Origin: Argentina anserina
Taxonomy: Eukaryota > Streptophyta > Magnoliopsida > Rosales > Rosaceae
Assembly: GCF_933775445.1 (NCBI RefSeq)
Contig: NC_065877.1
Span: 14,260,001-14,324,000 of the forward strand
DNA: 64,000 nt
Direction of reading: 5' to 3'
Each line of letters begins with the position of its first letter. The first letter of the stretch is position 1. Below, one piece after another: positions 1 through 12,130 of the stretch. Position numbers and translations under genes: made by a program. A model generated the notes under the pieces. It saw only the letters and a list, made by a program, of their open reading frames with translations, had not been told where the DNA came from and searched no databases.

Positions 1-712
1 TAGCATACGTACATACTCGTACGTCGGTGAGCTAAGATCTAACCAACCAGGTAGGGTAACCAATAATGTTGAGTCCATGACTTTAAACCTCACATATGTA
101 AATATATGCATTATTTAATAAATGTTTTAAAAAAAAAATACGTGCATACGGCGTAATGACACATTATATACAGACCTCAGAAAATTGAATATGCTCTTAT
201 CAATGGAACACATCTGAAAATGACACAAATTCAAATCTATATCTTCTTCAACAGCCAAATAATCTATATCTCTTTTACAGCCAAATACATCTATATCTCT
301 TCAACAGCCAAATCTATATATACTCAAGTGATCGGCAACATCAACTCAATAGCCCTCTCTTACAACGCATTACATGACGGCAAAATGATACTGAGTTTAC
401 TGGGGCTCAATAACCACTAACACTACTGAGATTAGTTAATGATACATAATTATCACATTTCCACAAATTCACAGCCTCTAAACTTATAGTTAATGATGTT
501 AATAGTCTAGTATTCAAAACGAATCAAAAAACTACACTAGTTAGCCGTGTATGAATCAAAATTGCTCTGACTTTTTTATCGACAAGTCCAGTTACCTGTA
601 CATTCAGAGAAAGGAAAGACGTACTATTTTACGACTCCTGGAACGAATCGGAAACAAACGTACATCTTTTCTGACACACTTGTATGTCTCCAGTTCCATA
701 ATCTACCTCTTT

Positions 713-759
<47 letters not shown>

Positions 760-1123
760 TTGTTCATTTCTCAGAAATAAATCTTTTATCACCTTGTCAA
801 AAATCAGGAAAAGCTACAATAATTGTCACAAGAAATTAAAACAGTATGCCTTCGTACTTCCAGCAAAGAAAAAGTCGCCTGCCACCGCCACCACTGGAGG
901 ATTATTGCACCCGCTGCCCATTTTGCCAACAATGCAAGCATCCCTCTTATCTGCATCTTTCATTGATTTCACTATGAATCCCAGTTACTCTCCCTAAAGG
1001 TAAATCTACCAACCTTCCAAATATCATCTGGGCCTCTGGGGTTTACAACAGTGTCATTAAAATCTTGTGATTTGTTACATCTACCATCTGAAGTTTAACA
1101 AAACTAGCCGAGCTGAAGAATCC
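1..1123. other. Intergenic, AT-rich, no gene seen
   Basis: No supported gene. It holds a degenerate three-copy minisatellite of about 30 bp around 228-318 (each unit contains ACAGCCAAAT preceded by a TCTATATCTCTT-like stretch) and a 40-bp AT dinucleotide run at 718-757. Open frames here are short, lack family features and run straight through the AT repeat. The right end probably contains the 3' UTR of the J-domain gene, which is read leftward. Confidence 0.6.
718..757. repeat. (AT)20 microsatellite
   Basis: An uninterrupted AT dinucleotide tract of 40 bp. Such tracts are usually length-polymorphic. Confidence 0.95.
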
Positions 1124-4100
1124 TCAATTCATAGCTAATTTATCACATAAAGATTGATAAGCTGAGCTGCAATGCTTGAACTTTTCCTCTGCAGCAGCCT
1201 GCAGTACAGCAGTAACACAGTTAATTGCATTTGACTTGAGTCAGGTAACAAACAATAACAAAACATTTCCGCTTACAACTGGTTAATTAGAACGACTTGT
1301 AATTCTAAAACTTCAAGGCAATTACTGTCACTATACTACTCATAATAAAGATTTACATAGCACATACGCCTTATTGAACATGGCAGAGCCGTTGGCACTG
1401 CATACCTGACTGCCACATGCATCAACATCAGGCAGTCAACACACCTGCATTAACCAATGGGCCTAGGATCTGCCAAATTCAATATATAACCCTAATGAAT
1501 GGTCAGAGTATGATACCTTTGAAGATCCCTGGTGACGATCTGGATGCCATTTCAGTGCACAGGATCGATATCTAAAATTGTGAAAGTATGGATTACAAGA
1601 TAAGGAAAGATCAACATAAGTGAAAGGACACAAGAGCGAGTGGTAAAACAAGGAGATCCTACAAAAATAACTCACGCATTTTTGACATCTTCAAGCTTCA
1701 GAGGGCCCACAGCACTCAATCCAAGGGCCAACCTCTCATCTGACTCCGAATTATCAGAATCATATTCAAATTTTTCTTCTTTACGATGTCTCCAACTCCA
1801 AGATTTCCCAGAGTAATTTGAAGACCTTCTCCACTGTGAATCATCTTCATTGACGAATGACCAGTAAAAGAATCCACTACTGCCAAACCTGGACTGGAAA
1901 TTGGTCTCTACATCTACATAATCTTCACAAAAGTCGAAATCTCCTGAAATAGTGTTCCAAATGTACTTAGATTATATACAACTACAAGCTGATGAATACT
2001 AATCAGGACATATGCATCAACAATGAAAGGATGCAAAGTGTATTTCAAACCCAAATACATAGAAGATGGTCCACAAGGAAAACCACAGCAAAAGTACATC
2101 CTGCTGTTTGTGGACCAAAAGTGCATTTAAACCCACATGATAAATTGCTCACCATGCAATGTTCTTATAAGATTTGGTGAAAGGTGTTTCTGAAATGTAA
2201 CCAGTGAGAATGTCTCATTTATCATGGGAGTCTGATACATGTATTTTACTGCATGAATACTTACTTCTGCCCCAACTGGAGGGACCTTGATTGCCTCGCC
2301 ATTTCTTTTTGGAACCGTTGGCCGAGTATTGCTTTTTAAACCATGAGGTGCCTCTACTTGAAGATGGCTCATTCAAATCATCGGGATTCTGCCATTTCTG
2401 CAGCATTCAGAAGAGATATAGAAGACAATGAGATAACAGAAAGATGAGAAATTACTAACCAATCACCTAAGCATAAATACAAAATTCCCAGGAAAAAAAA
2501 TTGGGGAAAAAGTTGACCAATTAAGGAGAAGAAGGGAAGACGATGAATAGGGGCCAGCCATGTTCAAGAAGAGACACCATTAAGGCATTAACAAGAAACA
2601 CTCTGAAACTTCAAGAACAATATACAGCAATTGAAACTTGAAAAAGTTCTGGAACAAGGTTTGACACAATTCCCAATTTAAAAGCTTAACAATAAACATG
2701 ATAAAAATAGCATCTGACCATCACAACATGAAAAAAGTTAACAAGGATCAGGAACCTGAAATAGGTAGTCCGCATAATCATTGACATTGCGCAATAATGT
2801 TTGTTTTGAATGTATCCTTCTGGACCTTTTCGAATAGTTGTGATTCCTCTGCAAATAAGCATTTATACGTTTATATTATTTTCAATCACTAATAGAAGGA
2901 AGAGTTAAAAGGTATCGTGATTCCAAATGAAACAAATGAACACATGTAACCCTATAACTTTCAAACAACCGACATATCAAAAGAGAAAAAAAAAAGCCAT
3001 CTGCAACCTAAAGACAATGGATTTCCCATTTATGCAACAAAATGGACACTTACCTAATAATTAGAAATGAATGGAAGACTAGCACCCATGTTTTCACAAA
3101 ACCTTCACTAACATCCTACTACAAGTCTGAGTACTAAACGACAAAAGGAAACAATATAAGAAAGAGCACATTATCAATAGTGAGGTATTTGTAGGACCAG
3201 TTTCATTGAGCTGTCAGCTGTTATGTGATACAAATATTATAAGTATCAAATTTCTTTTGAGAAAAGCTATCCAAGGATGGTAACTAATTTTGCTTGTCCT
3301 TAGTAACAAATAGAGTGCATCACATGTCCCAAGTAAAAATTAGAAGTTACGACTGATAGTGTAGTCGATGCAATTCTCAGGTTTCTTTTTAAAAAAATGC
3401 AATCCTCAGGTTGGCCATTGAACTAGAGAAAAATAGTTAACATCTTATTTAACTTACCCTTAGAAGAGCAGGGAGGGAGGGGAGTTCAAAGAATTTTCAA
3501 GGACTCTAAAATATCATATACAGCAATACTTACATCACAGACAAGAGATACTTAATACAGCAACCATAAGTTGGTAATATTCTCTTTGGAAGCCTAGGAC
3601 TAAGCTCAATCTTTTTTGGTCCAAAGGAAAGTCTCCATGCATGGTAGTTTAAGGGTCTTGCCAGTTTAATATTCAGATTGTGATGGATAATTACAAGGCT
3701 AGTGCTTCTACAAGTATTAAAGTCTGGGCCTTTAGGGCAACTCCAACCATAAGACTTATTTGGAGGAGCTATTCTCATGTTAGCACCCTCTTAATTCACT
3801 ATTCATAAATCCTATGATACTTGTCTCCAACAATAGGAACTAATTTGTACTTGATTAAAATAGAGTATGATTATACCTATAAATTACCAATACGTTAATT
3901 ATCATCTCCCTGGCCCAGCTCCACTGATGTGAGCCCATTATACTGTGCATGTCTTGATCTTGGATTTTGCTTAAGAATAGAACTACAAATAGGTCTGGGA
4001 CTTATAGTTATAAGACCAATTTTTTCTTTTTTCGGCCTGTTGGAGATCAAATGTCCTATAATAGGACCAAATCTGGGTTATCACTCCACCGTTGGAATTG

Positions 4101-4906
4101 CCCTTAGTGTGTCCTATGTTATTTAAGTCTTACTTTATAGTCGTATGGTGTTTTAAGAGTCTACAAGTTGTGGTTAAACATGGCTACTAATTGTAATCCC
4201 AAATCAGATTGGAAAGAATTTAAACTGTACCTTATTGAAAGCTTGGCCTTAATTTCTCTCCCCTAACCTCCCTCATTCTATTTCTCCCTTCTACAGTGAA
4301 GAAACCTATGTGCCTTCTACAACCTTTCTGCTTTCTCACCAACTGCTGCTTTCTGCTGCATCACTACTATACACACACATAGTATAAAAACAACACTGAT
4401 GGATATTGTCAACACTGCTTTCTCAAAGTTATATTTTCAATCAATGTCATGTTTTAGTTACTTTCCAATCAACTCAAAGTGGGAGATCTACATTACTGAA
4501 TGTAAAAGCCAATACTTTAACAAAGCTTGAATTTTTACCATGATTCATAAGTCATCTGATAGAAAATGCAGAACAATAATGAACTTGGGCTCCAAAAGTC
4601 ACAATTTATTGTTTTAATTAAACAAAGACAACAGAATCCTCCAACCCAGAAGCACCTAAGAAACCCACATTCTCCTTATGCAAATTCCCACAACAAAATC
4701 TTAAAAAACATTACTTTTCCACTCCCACATGCTTTTCATAGGCAAACCAAGAACAGCAACCAACACAATGCCAATGTTTCTGGAGTCTAATCTTAAAACA
4801 TATGATCGTGGCGTAGCCAAATCGCTATAAAGGATTAAACTTTGGGAGAGAGTGTAATCCCTAAACAAAATGGAAGATGACCCAGGAATAAATAAACATA
4901 GATGAA

Positions 4907-4938
<32 letters not shown>

Positions 4939-5077
4939 AGCTTACGGATGATGATTCCCAGTAGCTGTTGCGTCTTTTACGATCCAAGACAGGAGTTGAA
5001 TGAAACAGGGCACCCCGCACATAAAGGGAACAGTTGAGTTTTGAGTTCAGGAGAACCGTTTTCATTGTGCTATTCAT
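1124..5077 (-). CDS. J-domain (DnaJ-like) protein, six exons
   Basis: Probable Hsp40-type co-chaperone that would stimulate an Hsp70 through its J domain. Exons (minus strand): 5077-4946, 2848-2756, 2397-2265, 1943-1676, 1571-1517, 1198-1124. All introns are GT..AG, phases agree, and the joined frame gives 251 residues ending in TGA. The J domain is at the extreme C-terminus (about 190-251). Helix II reads LEDVKNAYRSCALKW, followed by the HPD triad (about 218-220) needed for Hsp70 stimulation, then helix III with AAAEEKFKHCSSAYQSL. The middle is rich in Trp, Ser, Lys and Arg and looks disordered. The N-terminus is basic and hydroxylated with few acids, so organelle targeting is possible but unproven. 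Intron 1 (2849-4945) carries a Tourist-like MITE and a GA/CT run just inside the donor. Family assignment is firm; client and compartment are unknown. Confidence 0.87.
3735..4103. mobile_element. Tourist-like (PIF/Harbinger) MITE in intron 1 of the J-domain gene
   Basis: The ends are GGGCAACTCCAAC at 3735 and its imperfect inverse GTTGGAATTGCCC at 4091-4103. Both are flanked by the trinucleotide TTA (3732-3734 and 4104-4106), the 3-bp target duplication expected for PIF/Harbinger elements. At 369 bp with no coding capacity it is a MITE. Its open frames are not genes. Confidence 0.8.
4911..4939. repeat. (GA)n microsatellite next to a splice donor
   Basis: A GA run starting 6 bp inside intron 1 of the J-domain gene. 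On the sense strand it is a CT run directly downstream of the GTAAGC donor. Confidence 0.9.
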
Positions 5078-5285
5078 TTTTGTTTTCTTTTCTGAAAATC
5101 GATGAGACGCTCAGAGAGAGAGAGAGATTAGAAGGGGAAGTAGCAGAGGTAGAAGCCCCACGGCCCTGAAGCTACGCATACGCTATGCCGACTATTAATT
5201 ACCATCCGGTGATAAACAAATGACCCGACCCGACCCGAATGATGTTTTGGTAACTGGGCATTACTTGTTGGATTCGGCTGCCTCT

Positions 5286-6145
5286 GCCGCCATTTCTAGG
5301 CGATGTCTATAATGCACCGCGGGCCAGCTGCACAGCTATTTTGTCGCGCATTACGTGGTACTTCGTGATTGGCCGAGAGATATGAGTCCCGTCTTTTTCT
5401 CCTCTACGTACGTGCGGCGTCTGTGACTCTCTTTTTTCGGCGCAGCTCGGCAATCTAATTAGGAGGAGGGCAAGACAGAGAATCAATCGATGGTAAAATT
5501 TAGGTCTTGGGGTGTGTTGGAGAAGATTCACACCATCCAAACAGTGAAAGGATAAACCTAATTTCAAATTGAGATCCAGATCAGATCAGGGAGTCTGGGT
5601 TTGCCTCATATACGGCCCTACTAACAAGGATTGGGTTACCGGAGAAAGTCGTCGATCTTGTATTTTGATATTCGGAGAGCGCGTAGATTTCACCATCAGA
5701 AGCTCGTACTGTGAAGGTAATTGGTTTCTCTATTTGTTGGTAGGAAGATACGCAACTAAGGTAGAGACTAGAGAGTAAATTCCTTTTGAAGATAATTAGG
5801 CATGATAAGGAACCGAAACAAATTCCTTTTTTTTTTCAGCCCACAAATTGCTTCGATATCGTATACATGATTATCTCTCTCCTCGCCTGCAATTAGAATT
5901 GAAGATGATTAGGAGCATTCGGTTGAATGATCATCATTTAGTAGTAACTGGGTTGCCATGGTGATCCGAGACAACTTGGTAATTTTGAGTAAACAAATTT
6001 ACAGGTCAGTCTGGATGAGCCAAGATTCAAGTTACTCGAGATGCGGGTGCCGACCTCAATTGTCCCGTTAAGGAGATGGATATCATGGGAACTCCGGAGC
6101 AAATCTCAGAAGAAGGGCATCTCATTCATCAAATTCTTGCTGAGG
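5286..6145 (+). pseudogene. KH-domain (FUBP-like) gene remnant, copy 1
   Basis: A broken 5' portion of a KH-domain RNA-binding protein gene resembling plant far-upstream-element-binding-protein-like genes. An exon-like stretch at about 6006-6139 follows a TTTACAG acceptor and reads QSG, then an in-frame TGA, then AKIQVTRDAGADLNCPV and MGTPEQISEEGHLIHQILAE. This matches the second half of a KH domain in that family. The upstream half (5286-5600) is non-coding and is about 80% identical by eye to the reverse complement of 16120-16370. The first half of the KH domain (the GxxG loop) is missing here but present in copy 2. The remnant adjoins the SERINC pseudogene downstream. Confidence 0.7.
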
Positions 6146-6649
6146 TAATGAGCTGCAATGTTTGCGGGGACTATAATGGCTGGCGTGGGTATGTGCTGCT
6201 TCGACTCTGCCCTGGTTAATTCTATCGGGTTTAATCAATTTTTTGTTTGTGCCTTTAAAATCCCCATGTTTTTAAAATTTGATTTCCATGGTCACTTAGG
6301 AGTTCATTTATTAATTGAAGCGCATGGTTGATAATTTTAAAATTTTGATTGAAGTAAAGGAAAACGTATTTAATGGCTTTATATTCACTGTAACAAATCA
6401 TTATGGTTGAGAAAATGGCATGTTAGTCGAGTGTAGCTAGAAAGAAGTTTTAGCGGAGGGAATTTAGCACTTTCACTTGGTTATACAGTCACGATGCATA
6501 TGATTTTCAAACTTTAAATACCAGGTACTAGGTTAGTTCAACGCAATTTGGCCAGCCATGATTCCGGTTCTCACTGGGAAAATTACTACTCTGTTCCCTG
6601 TGATTTTATACTTAAACGAGTACTTGATCTCTATTATATCTGGGTGCAG

Positions 6650-8169
6650 GAGATCTATCAAAATTTGGGTCAGGCCTGTTTTTACTGGTTCAAGTGATTA
6701 TCTTGATAGGCTATACTCACTCCTAGAATGATGCATGGGTAGAGAAAGATGAACAAAAATGGTGAGTTTAGTCCAAATACGTATCATTTCCTGTAACACT
6801 GGTTCACTTTGATTTCTAACTGTATTTATGTATATATTTCAGGTATACCGCTTTGCTTGTTGTATCAATTGGATGCTACATTGCAGTATTTGCATTTTCA
6901 GGCATTCTATTCATTTGGTTCAACCCTTGTGGTGAAGACTGTGGCCTTAATGTCTTCTTCATTATTATGACCATGGTTCTTGCATTTGCATTTGCAGTAA
7001 TTGCACTACATCCCACGGTAAGCATAAAATGGTAAAAGTCATCAATTTGAAACTCATGCTAAATGTAAGGTGCCCATCTTTCCGTTTCAAAAAAAAAATG
7101 CTAATATTTCTCCTTATGTTTAAATAATGAACTTATCAATTTATGTCTTCATGTCTACTATGCAAATTGTATATAACTCATGAAGTAATTAGGACTCATT
7201 CCCATATATTCTTATTTTTCTACTAAAACACAATGACCACATGGATAGTTATGATTTTGGGCAATAATGAATGGCTCTGAACTGCATTGCTTGACTTAAC
7301 CAAAATCATTATAGAAGCTCCCTAAGACTCTTGCCTATATTTTCTTAAAATGTTCAGCATGTCTTGTTCCACCATATAGTACAAGAGAACTGCTAAAATT
7401 TGTGTTGGGAAGTGTTAAATGGTATGGTCATTGTTATTTGGAAAATCTTGGACTAAGTAGGTTTGTTTTATTGTCAGGTCTTATACTGAAATGTTAACCC
7501 CCATGACGATTTTGCCTGGAATTTCAAACAGGTAAATGGCAGCCCCTCCTACCTGCTTCTGTGATATCAGTTTATAGTGCTTATGTGTGCTACACAGCTC
7601 TTTCCAGTGAGCCTCGTGGCTATGCTTGCAATGGTCTCACCACTCCAGTGTTGTCTCTGTTGGTACTCTTCATCTTGGGATGGCGCAACCATTCTTTCAG
7701 TTCTGTACTCTACATTACGTGCTGGATCTTCAACAACGTTTCTGTCACCACCTTTTTCACCCATAGCAGGTACTCCAAAGTTCATGTCATCCTTTATTAT
7801 GCAATAACCAATGTTACTCTCATGCTCATTAGTTACATATTAAGTTCTTTCAAACTCATTCCAATTTGTGCCGCAGCTGAAAAGACACCTCTTCTTGAGG
7901 GGAAAGAGTTGGAAGAAGGGAAACAAAAGAATGACAAAGAAGTAATACCTGTCAACCATTCATACACATTTTTTCACCTGATATTTGCCTTGGCTAGCAT
8001 GTATTCAACCATGCTTCTTTTGGGTTGGACCAACTCTGCTGAGAGTTCAGACCTTATAGACATTGGCTGGACATCAGTTTGGGTCCGAATCTGCACATAA
8101 TGGGTCACGGCTGCACTATACATTTGGTCACTTGTGGCTCCTTCACTTTTCCCAGATCGCGAGTTCTAG
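6650..8169 (+). pseudogene. SERINC/TMS1 family membrane protein pseudogene
   Basis: Remnant of a serine-incorporator (TMS1/SERINC) multispanning membrane protein. Recognisable exons: 6650-6761 (LSKFGSGLFLLVQVIIL; WVEKDEQKW), 6843-7017 (ALLVVSIGCYIAVFAFSG; FNPCGEDCGLNVFF), 7532-7769 (VISVYSAYVCYTALSSEPRG; RAGSSTTFLSPP) and 7877-8169 (EKTPLLEG; HSYTFFHLIFALASMYS; final PDREF then TAG). It is broken: TAG replaces a family Trp codon at 6724-6726. An extra CC after the NGS codons (about 7542) shifts the frame. At least two further shifts lie between 7636 and 7710. TAA (8098-8100) interrupts the last exon before WVTAALYIWSLVAP. Introns with GT..AG ends remain, so it is not a retrocopy. The N-terminal exons were not found upstream. 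Confidence 0.88.
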
Positions 8170-8439
8170 GTTGCTCATCCACTTTGTTCTATAGGTTCCC
8201 AAAAATCTCAAAATCTAGTTGTTTACCTGTAAATCACAGATTTTATCATGTAGTTATCTAAGTAATCTAACTAGCTTTTAAGATGGTCATGGTTGGGGAG
8301 TATTAAGTAAAGTTGAGCTCGGTGAATTTTCGATATGGATCTCCTTGTAGTCTCGAGTATGTAACTGTTGCTTTTGTGTATATAACTATATATGGAGCTA
8401 AACTTGCAAATAAAAACTAGAACGAGGTCTTTAAGTGAA

Positions 8440-9262
8440 ACTATAAATTTGTTTGAAACGACCTATTTTTTCTCATTCAACGCCAAACTCCTAAATCAGA
8501 GACCACGGTCAAATGCGGTTAAATATGGATATTAACATGATATTACCGTTGACCGATGTCGGACAGTTCAACAACATCCAAATCCTATGAAATTTCGCCA
8601 GGGTTCTTTAATATATACACTGCACACATCATATGGTGTTGATCGACCGTATCTGACCGTCGGGATCGCGAGGGCTAAGGTGTGACCTAATGTTTATTAA
8701 CCTAGATAGCTTGCTCAGTAGGAAATTGGGGGATCTTGAATACTTTTCAATTACGGGATGGAGGTCGATGATTGGGCGGTCCGATGTTTTCCATGATTTT
8801 TTTATTACGTGGGCTTCGTGTAAAAATTTGGTCCTAATCAGGCCTCCTTCGGCCGTCGGACTCTTTGGTCAATGCTAAACCACAATAAACCCCCCCCCTA
8901 AGGGGGATGACGTGCCCAGAGGGCCGTGCCTGTCACACTTGAAATGACCTATTTTTTTCCATTCAACGTGCGGCACCGCCTCGCCGAACCCCTAAATCGA
9001 AGGCCGCGGTCAAATGCGGTCAAATATGGATATTAACATGATATTACAATTGACCGATGCATCAGACAGTCCAACGACATTCAAATCCTACGAAATTTCG
9101 CTGGGGATCCTTAAAATATATGTTGGACGAATCGTATAGTGCCGATCGACTATATCCGGCCGTCGGGATCGCGGGCCCAAGGTGTGACCTAATGTTTACT
9201 AGCCTATATATCTTGCTTAGTAGGAAATTGGGGGATCTTGAAATACTTTTCAAGTATGACCT
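8440..9262. repeat. Two head-to-tail copies of a ~500-bp repeat
   Basis: Two diverged direct copies start near 8450 and 8940 at GAAATGACCTATTTTTT-like sequence. Each continues through CAAATGCGGTCAAATATGG, ATGAAATTTCGC-like and GTCGGGATCGCG to TAGGAAATTGGGGGATCTTG (8720 and 9221), giving a period of about 500 bp. No coding frame is shared. A block within each unit resembles the half-units of the array at 9.6-12.1 kb, so both belong to one repeat family. Confidence 0.75.
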
Positions 9263-9639
9263 TATTTAATTACCTTTCAGTTAATTTGTTACTTTTTTTG
9301 CCTCTTTCGTCATAGTCTTTGCAAAATCTAGTCACTTTGCCCGGCTCTTAATTCATTTGTTTGATTTGTATATAGTACACAGTAGTTCAAACTTCAAAGG
9401 AGGGTAGGATGAAGTTTTGTACCATTGTGGCTTCATTACCCGAACTTCGTCCCTATATTTATAGAGGGGTTTAGAGTTTACTTCTTCAGCACCTTGCATA
9501 GTGCTAAGCATCATATTTAAATATTTGGCTTGAAATTTGCATAAACCCACAATTATGAATGTTCAATCAAGACCATCATATAGTCTATTAATAATGTTGC
9601 AAATTTAACTCAACTAAAGTAAAATGTTATACTACATTA

Positions 9640-12130
9640 GTGCACACTTCGGTAATTGCATACATGAGTTCTACAAATGTTCAATCGAGACCAGCCGATA
9701 TGATATATATGTATATATATATAACTATACATTTTCAACAAATTTCTGGCTTATTTGACTATTTGTTTCTCGGGTCAACCGAAAAACACCTGAAGTCGTC
9801 TGAAATTATTTATTTTTATTTGACCGCACACACTAACTCATGAATTTTTTATGGTTATGGACATGTAAACCTCATACAGTCATCACCTCTCGGCAATGGG
9901 TTTACCTATATGATATGTTAATAGTGTTTTCAGTTGACCCAAGTTATGGACGGTCAAATAAGTGACGGGCCAAGTATTTTCACAAATATGAAGATCCAAG
10001 CCCGCCACCTCAAATGGGTCTTGCGGACTTTGGCAGACCGGGTCATGCGGGCTTGTATTAGAAAAAAAACATAATACTCTAATTTAAGGGTTTAAAACAA
10101 TAAAAGAATTATTAGAAAACATTATTAAAAAAAGTCACAAATAAATTCTAGTTTCAAAATATTATCGATCGACACCAGTAGATATGATCGATATATATAT
10201 TTAGGGACTCTGTAAAAATTTCATCTGTTTTGAACATGGTTTGACCGTTCGTACCTATGGTCAACAAAAAAAGTGGTGTTTTGACATAATAAAATCTTAT
10301 TGACCGAGACTTTGCTAAATGAGTTTCCTCGTTGCGACCACGCACGATCAGTGACAAAAATTAGGTGATTTCAAGTATGTAAACAACTTTCCGTATTCGC
10401 ATCTTGGTAATGGGTCCCCCTCTTAGGGCATATTAGTGTTGTTTTTGGTTTACCGGATATTTCGACGGTCAAACGAGGTCCGAATTGGATGTCATTTTAA
10501 AATGGTCACTAAATATATATACCGATCACATCGGATGGTGTCGATCGATTCCGAGAAGTTTCCTTCATATAGTCGCTTCATAATGCAATAGTTTTATTAT
10601 AAACCTAATATAAAGGTTATGTTACATTAGTGGATACTTCGGTGATCGACAACTTCAGTTCGAAATATGGTTGATCGACACCAGTAGATGTGATATGTAT
10701 ATATATTTAGGGAACACATAAAAATTTCGTCCGTTTTGGACATGGTTTAACTGTTCGTACCAACGGTCAACTAAAAAAGGTGTTTTAACATATTGAAACC
10801 CCATTGACCGGGGATTTGCCAAATGGGTTTCTTCAGTGCGACTGGACACGATAGGTAACAAAAATTAGGTGATTTCAGATATGCAAACGGATTTCGGCGT
10901 TCGCATATTTATAATAGGTCATCCCTTATGGCATATTAGTGGTGTTTTCAATTTACTAAATATTCTGAGGGTCAAACAAGGTCCGAATTGGATGGAATTT
11001 TTACAGGGTCACTAAATATATATACCGATCACATCGGCTGGTGTCGATCGATCCCGAGAAGTTTCCTTCATATAGTCGTTTCATAATGCGATAGTTTTAT
11101 TCTAAACCTAATATAAATGTTATGATACATTAGTGGAAACTTAGGCGATCGCCAAATCCAGTTCGAAATATGGTCAATCGACACCAGAAGATGTGATCGG
11201 TATATATATTTAGTGACCTCGTAAAAATTTCGTCCGTTTTGGACATGGTTTGACCGTTCATACCTGCGGTCAACCAAAAAAGAGGCGTTTTGACATATTG
11301 AAACCCCATTAACCGGGGCTTTGCTAAATGAGTTTCCTCAGTACGACCGCATACTATATGTAACAAAAATTAGGTTATTTTAGATATGCAAACGGCTTTC
11401 GACGTTCGCATCTTTGTAATGAGTCCTCCCTTATAGCAGATTAGTGGTGTTTTCGGTTTACCGGAAATTCCGACGATCAAACGAGGTCCGAATTGGATGA
11501 AATTTTTACAGGATCACTATATATATATACTGATCACATTGGCTGGTGTCGATCAATCCCGAGAAGTTTCTTTCATATAGTCGTTTTCATAATGCGATAG
11601 TTTTATTATACACATAATATAAAAGGTTACGATACATTAGTGGACACTTCGGCAATTGATAACTCCAGTTCAAAATATGGTCGATCGACAACAGCAGATG
11701 TGATTAGTATATATATTTAGGGAATCCATAAAAATTTCGTCCATTTTGGACATTGTTTAGCCGTCCGTACCTACGGTCAACTAAAAAAGAGGCATTTTGA
11801 CATATAAAAATCCTCATTGACCGGGGCTTTGCCAAATGGGTTTCCTTGGTGTGACGGCACACAATCGGTGACAAAAATTAGGTGATTTCATATATGCAAA
11901 CGGTTTTCGGTGTTCACATTTTGGTAATGGGTCTTCGTTTATGACATATTAGTGTTGTTTTCGGTTTATTGGAAATTTCGACGGTCAGACAAGGTCCGAA
12001 TTGGATAAAATTTTTACAGAGTCACTAAATATATATACCGATCATAACGGCCAATATGGATTAATCCCGAGAAGTTTCCTTCATATACTTGCTTCATAAT
12101 ACGATAGTTTTATTCTAAATCTAATAAAAT
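9640..12130. repeat. Satellite-like array, ~500-bp units with internal inverted half-units
   Basis: A landmark AAATATGGTCGATCGACACCAG-like sequence recurs near 9668, 10157, 10657, 11159 and 11667, giving a period of about 500 bp. A second landmark, TCCGAATTGGATG-like, recurs near 10480, 10990, 11489 and 11996. The first landmark segment, reverse complemented, matches the second (a GAAATTTTTACAGGGTCAC-like core, then TAAATATATATACCGATCAC, then CTGGTGTCGATCGA). So each unit has two half-units in opposite orientation. No coding capacity. The array is bracketed by GC-rich GGGCCGGGCC-type sequence near 10000 and 12165-12310. Confidence 0.8.

Noticed and set aside
551..997. 148-codon open frame
   Set aside because: It reads straight through an AT dinucleotide repeat and has no domain pattern.
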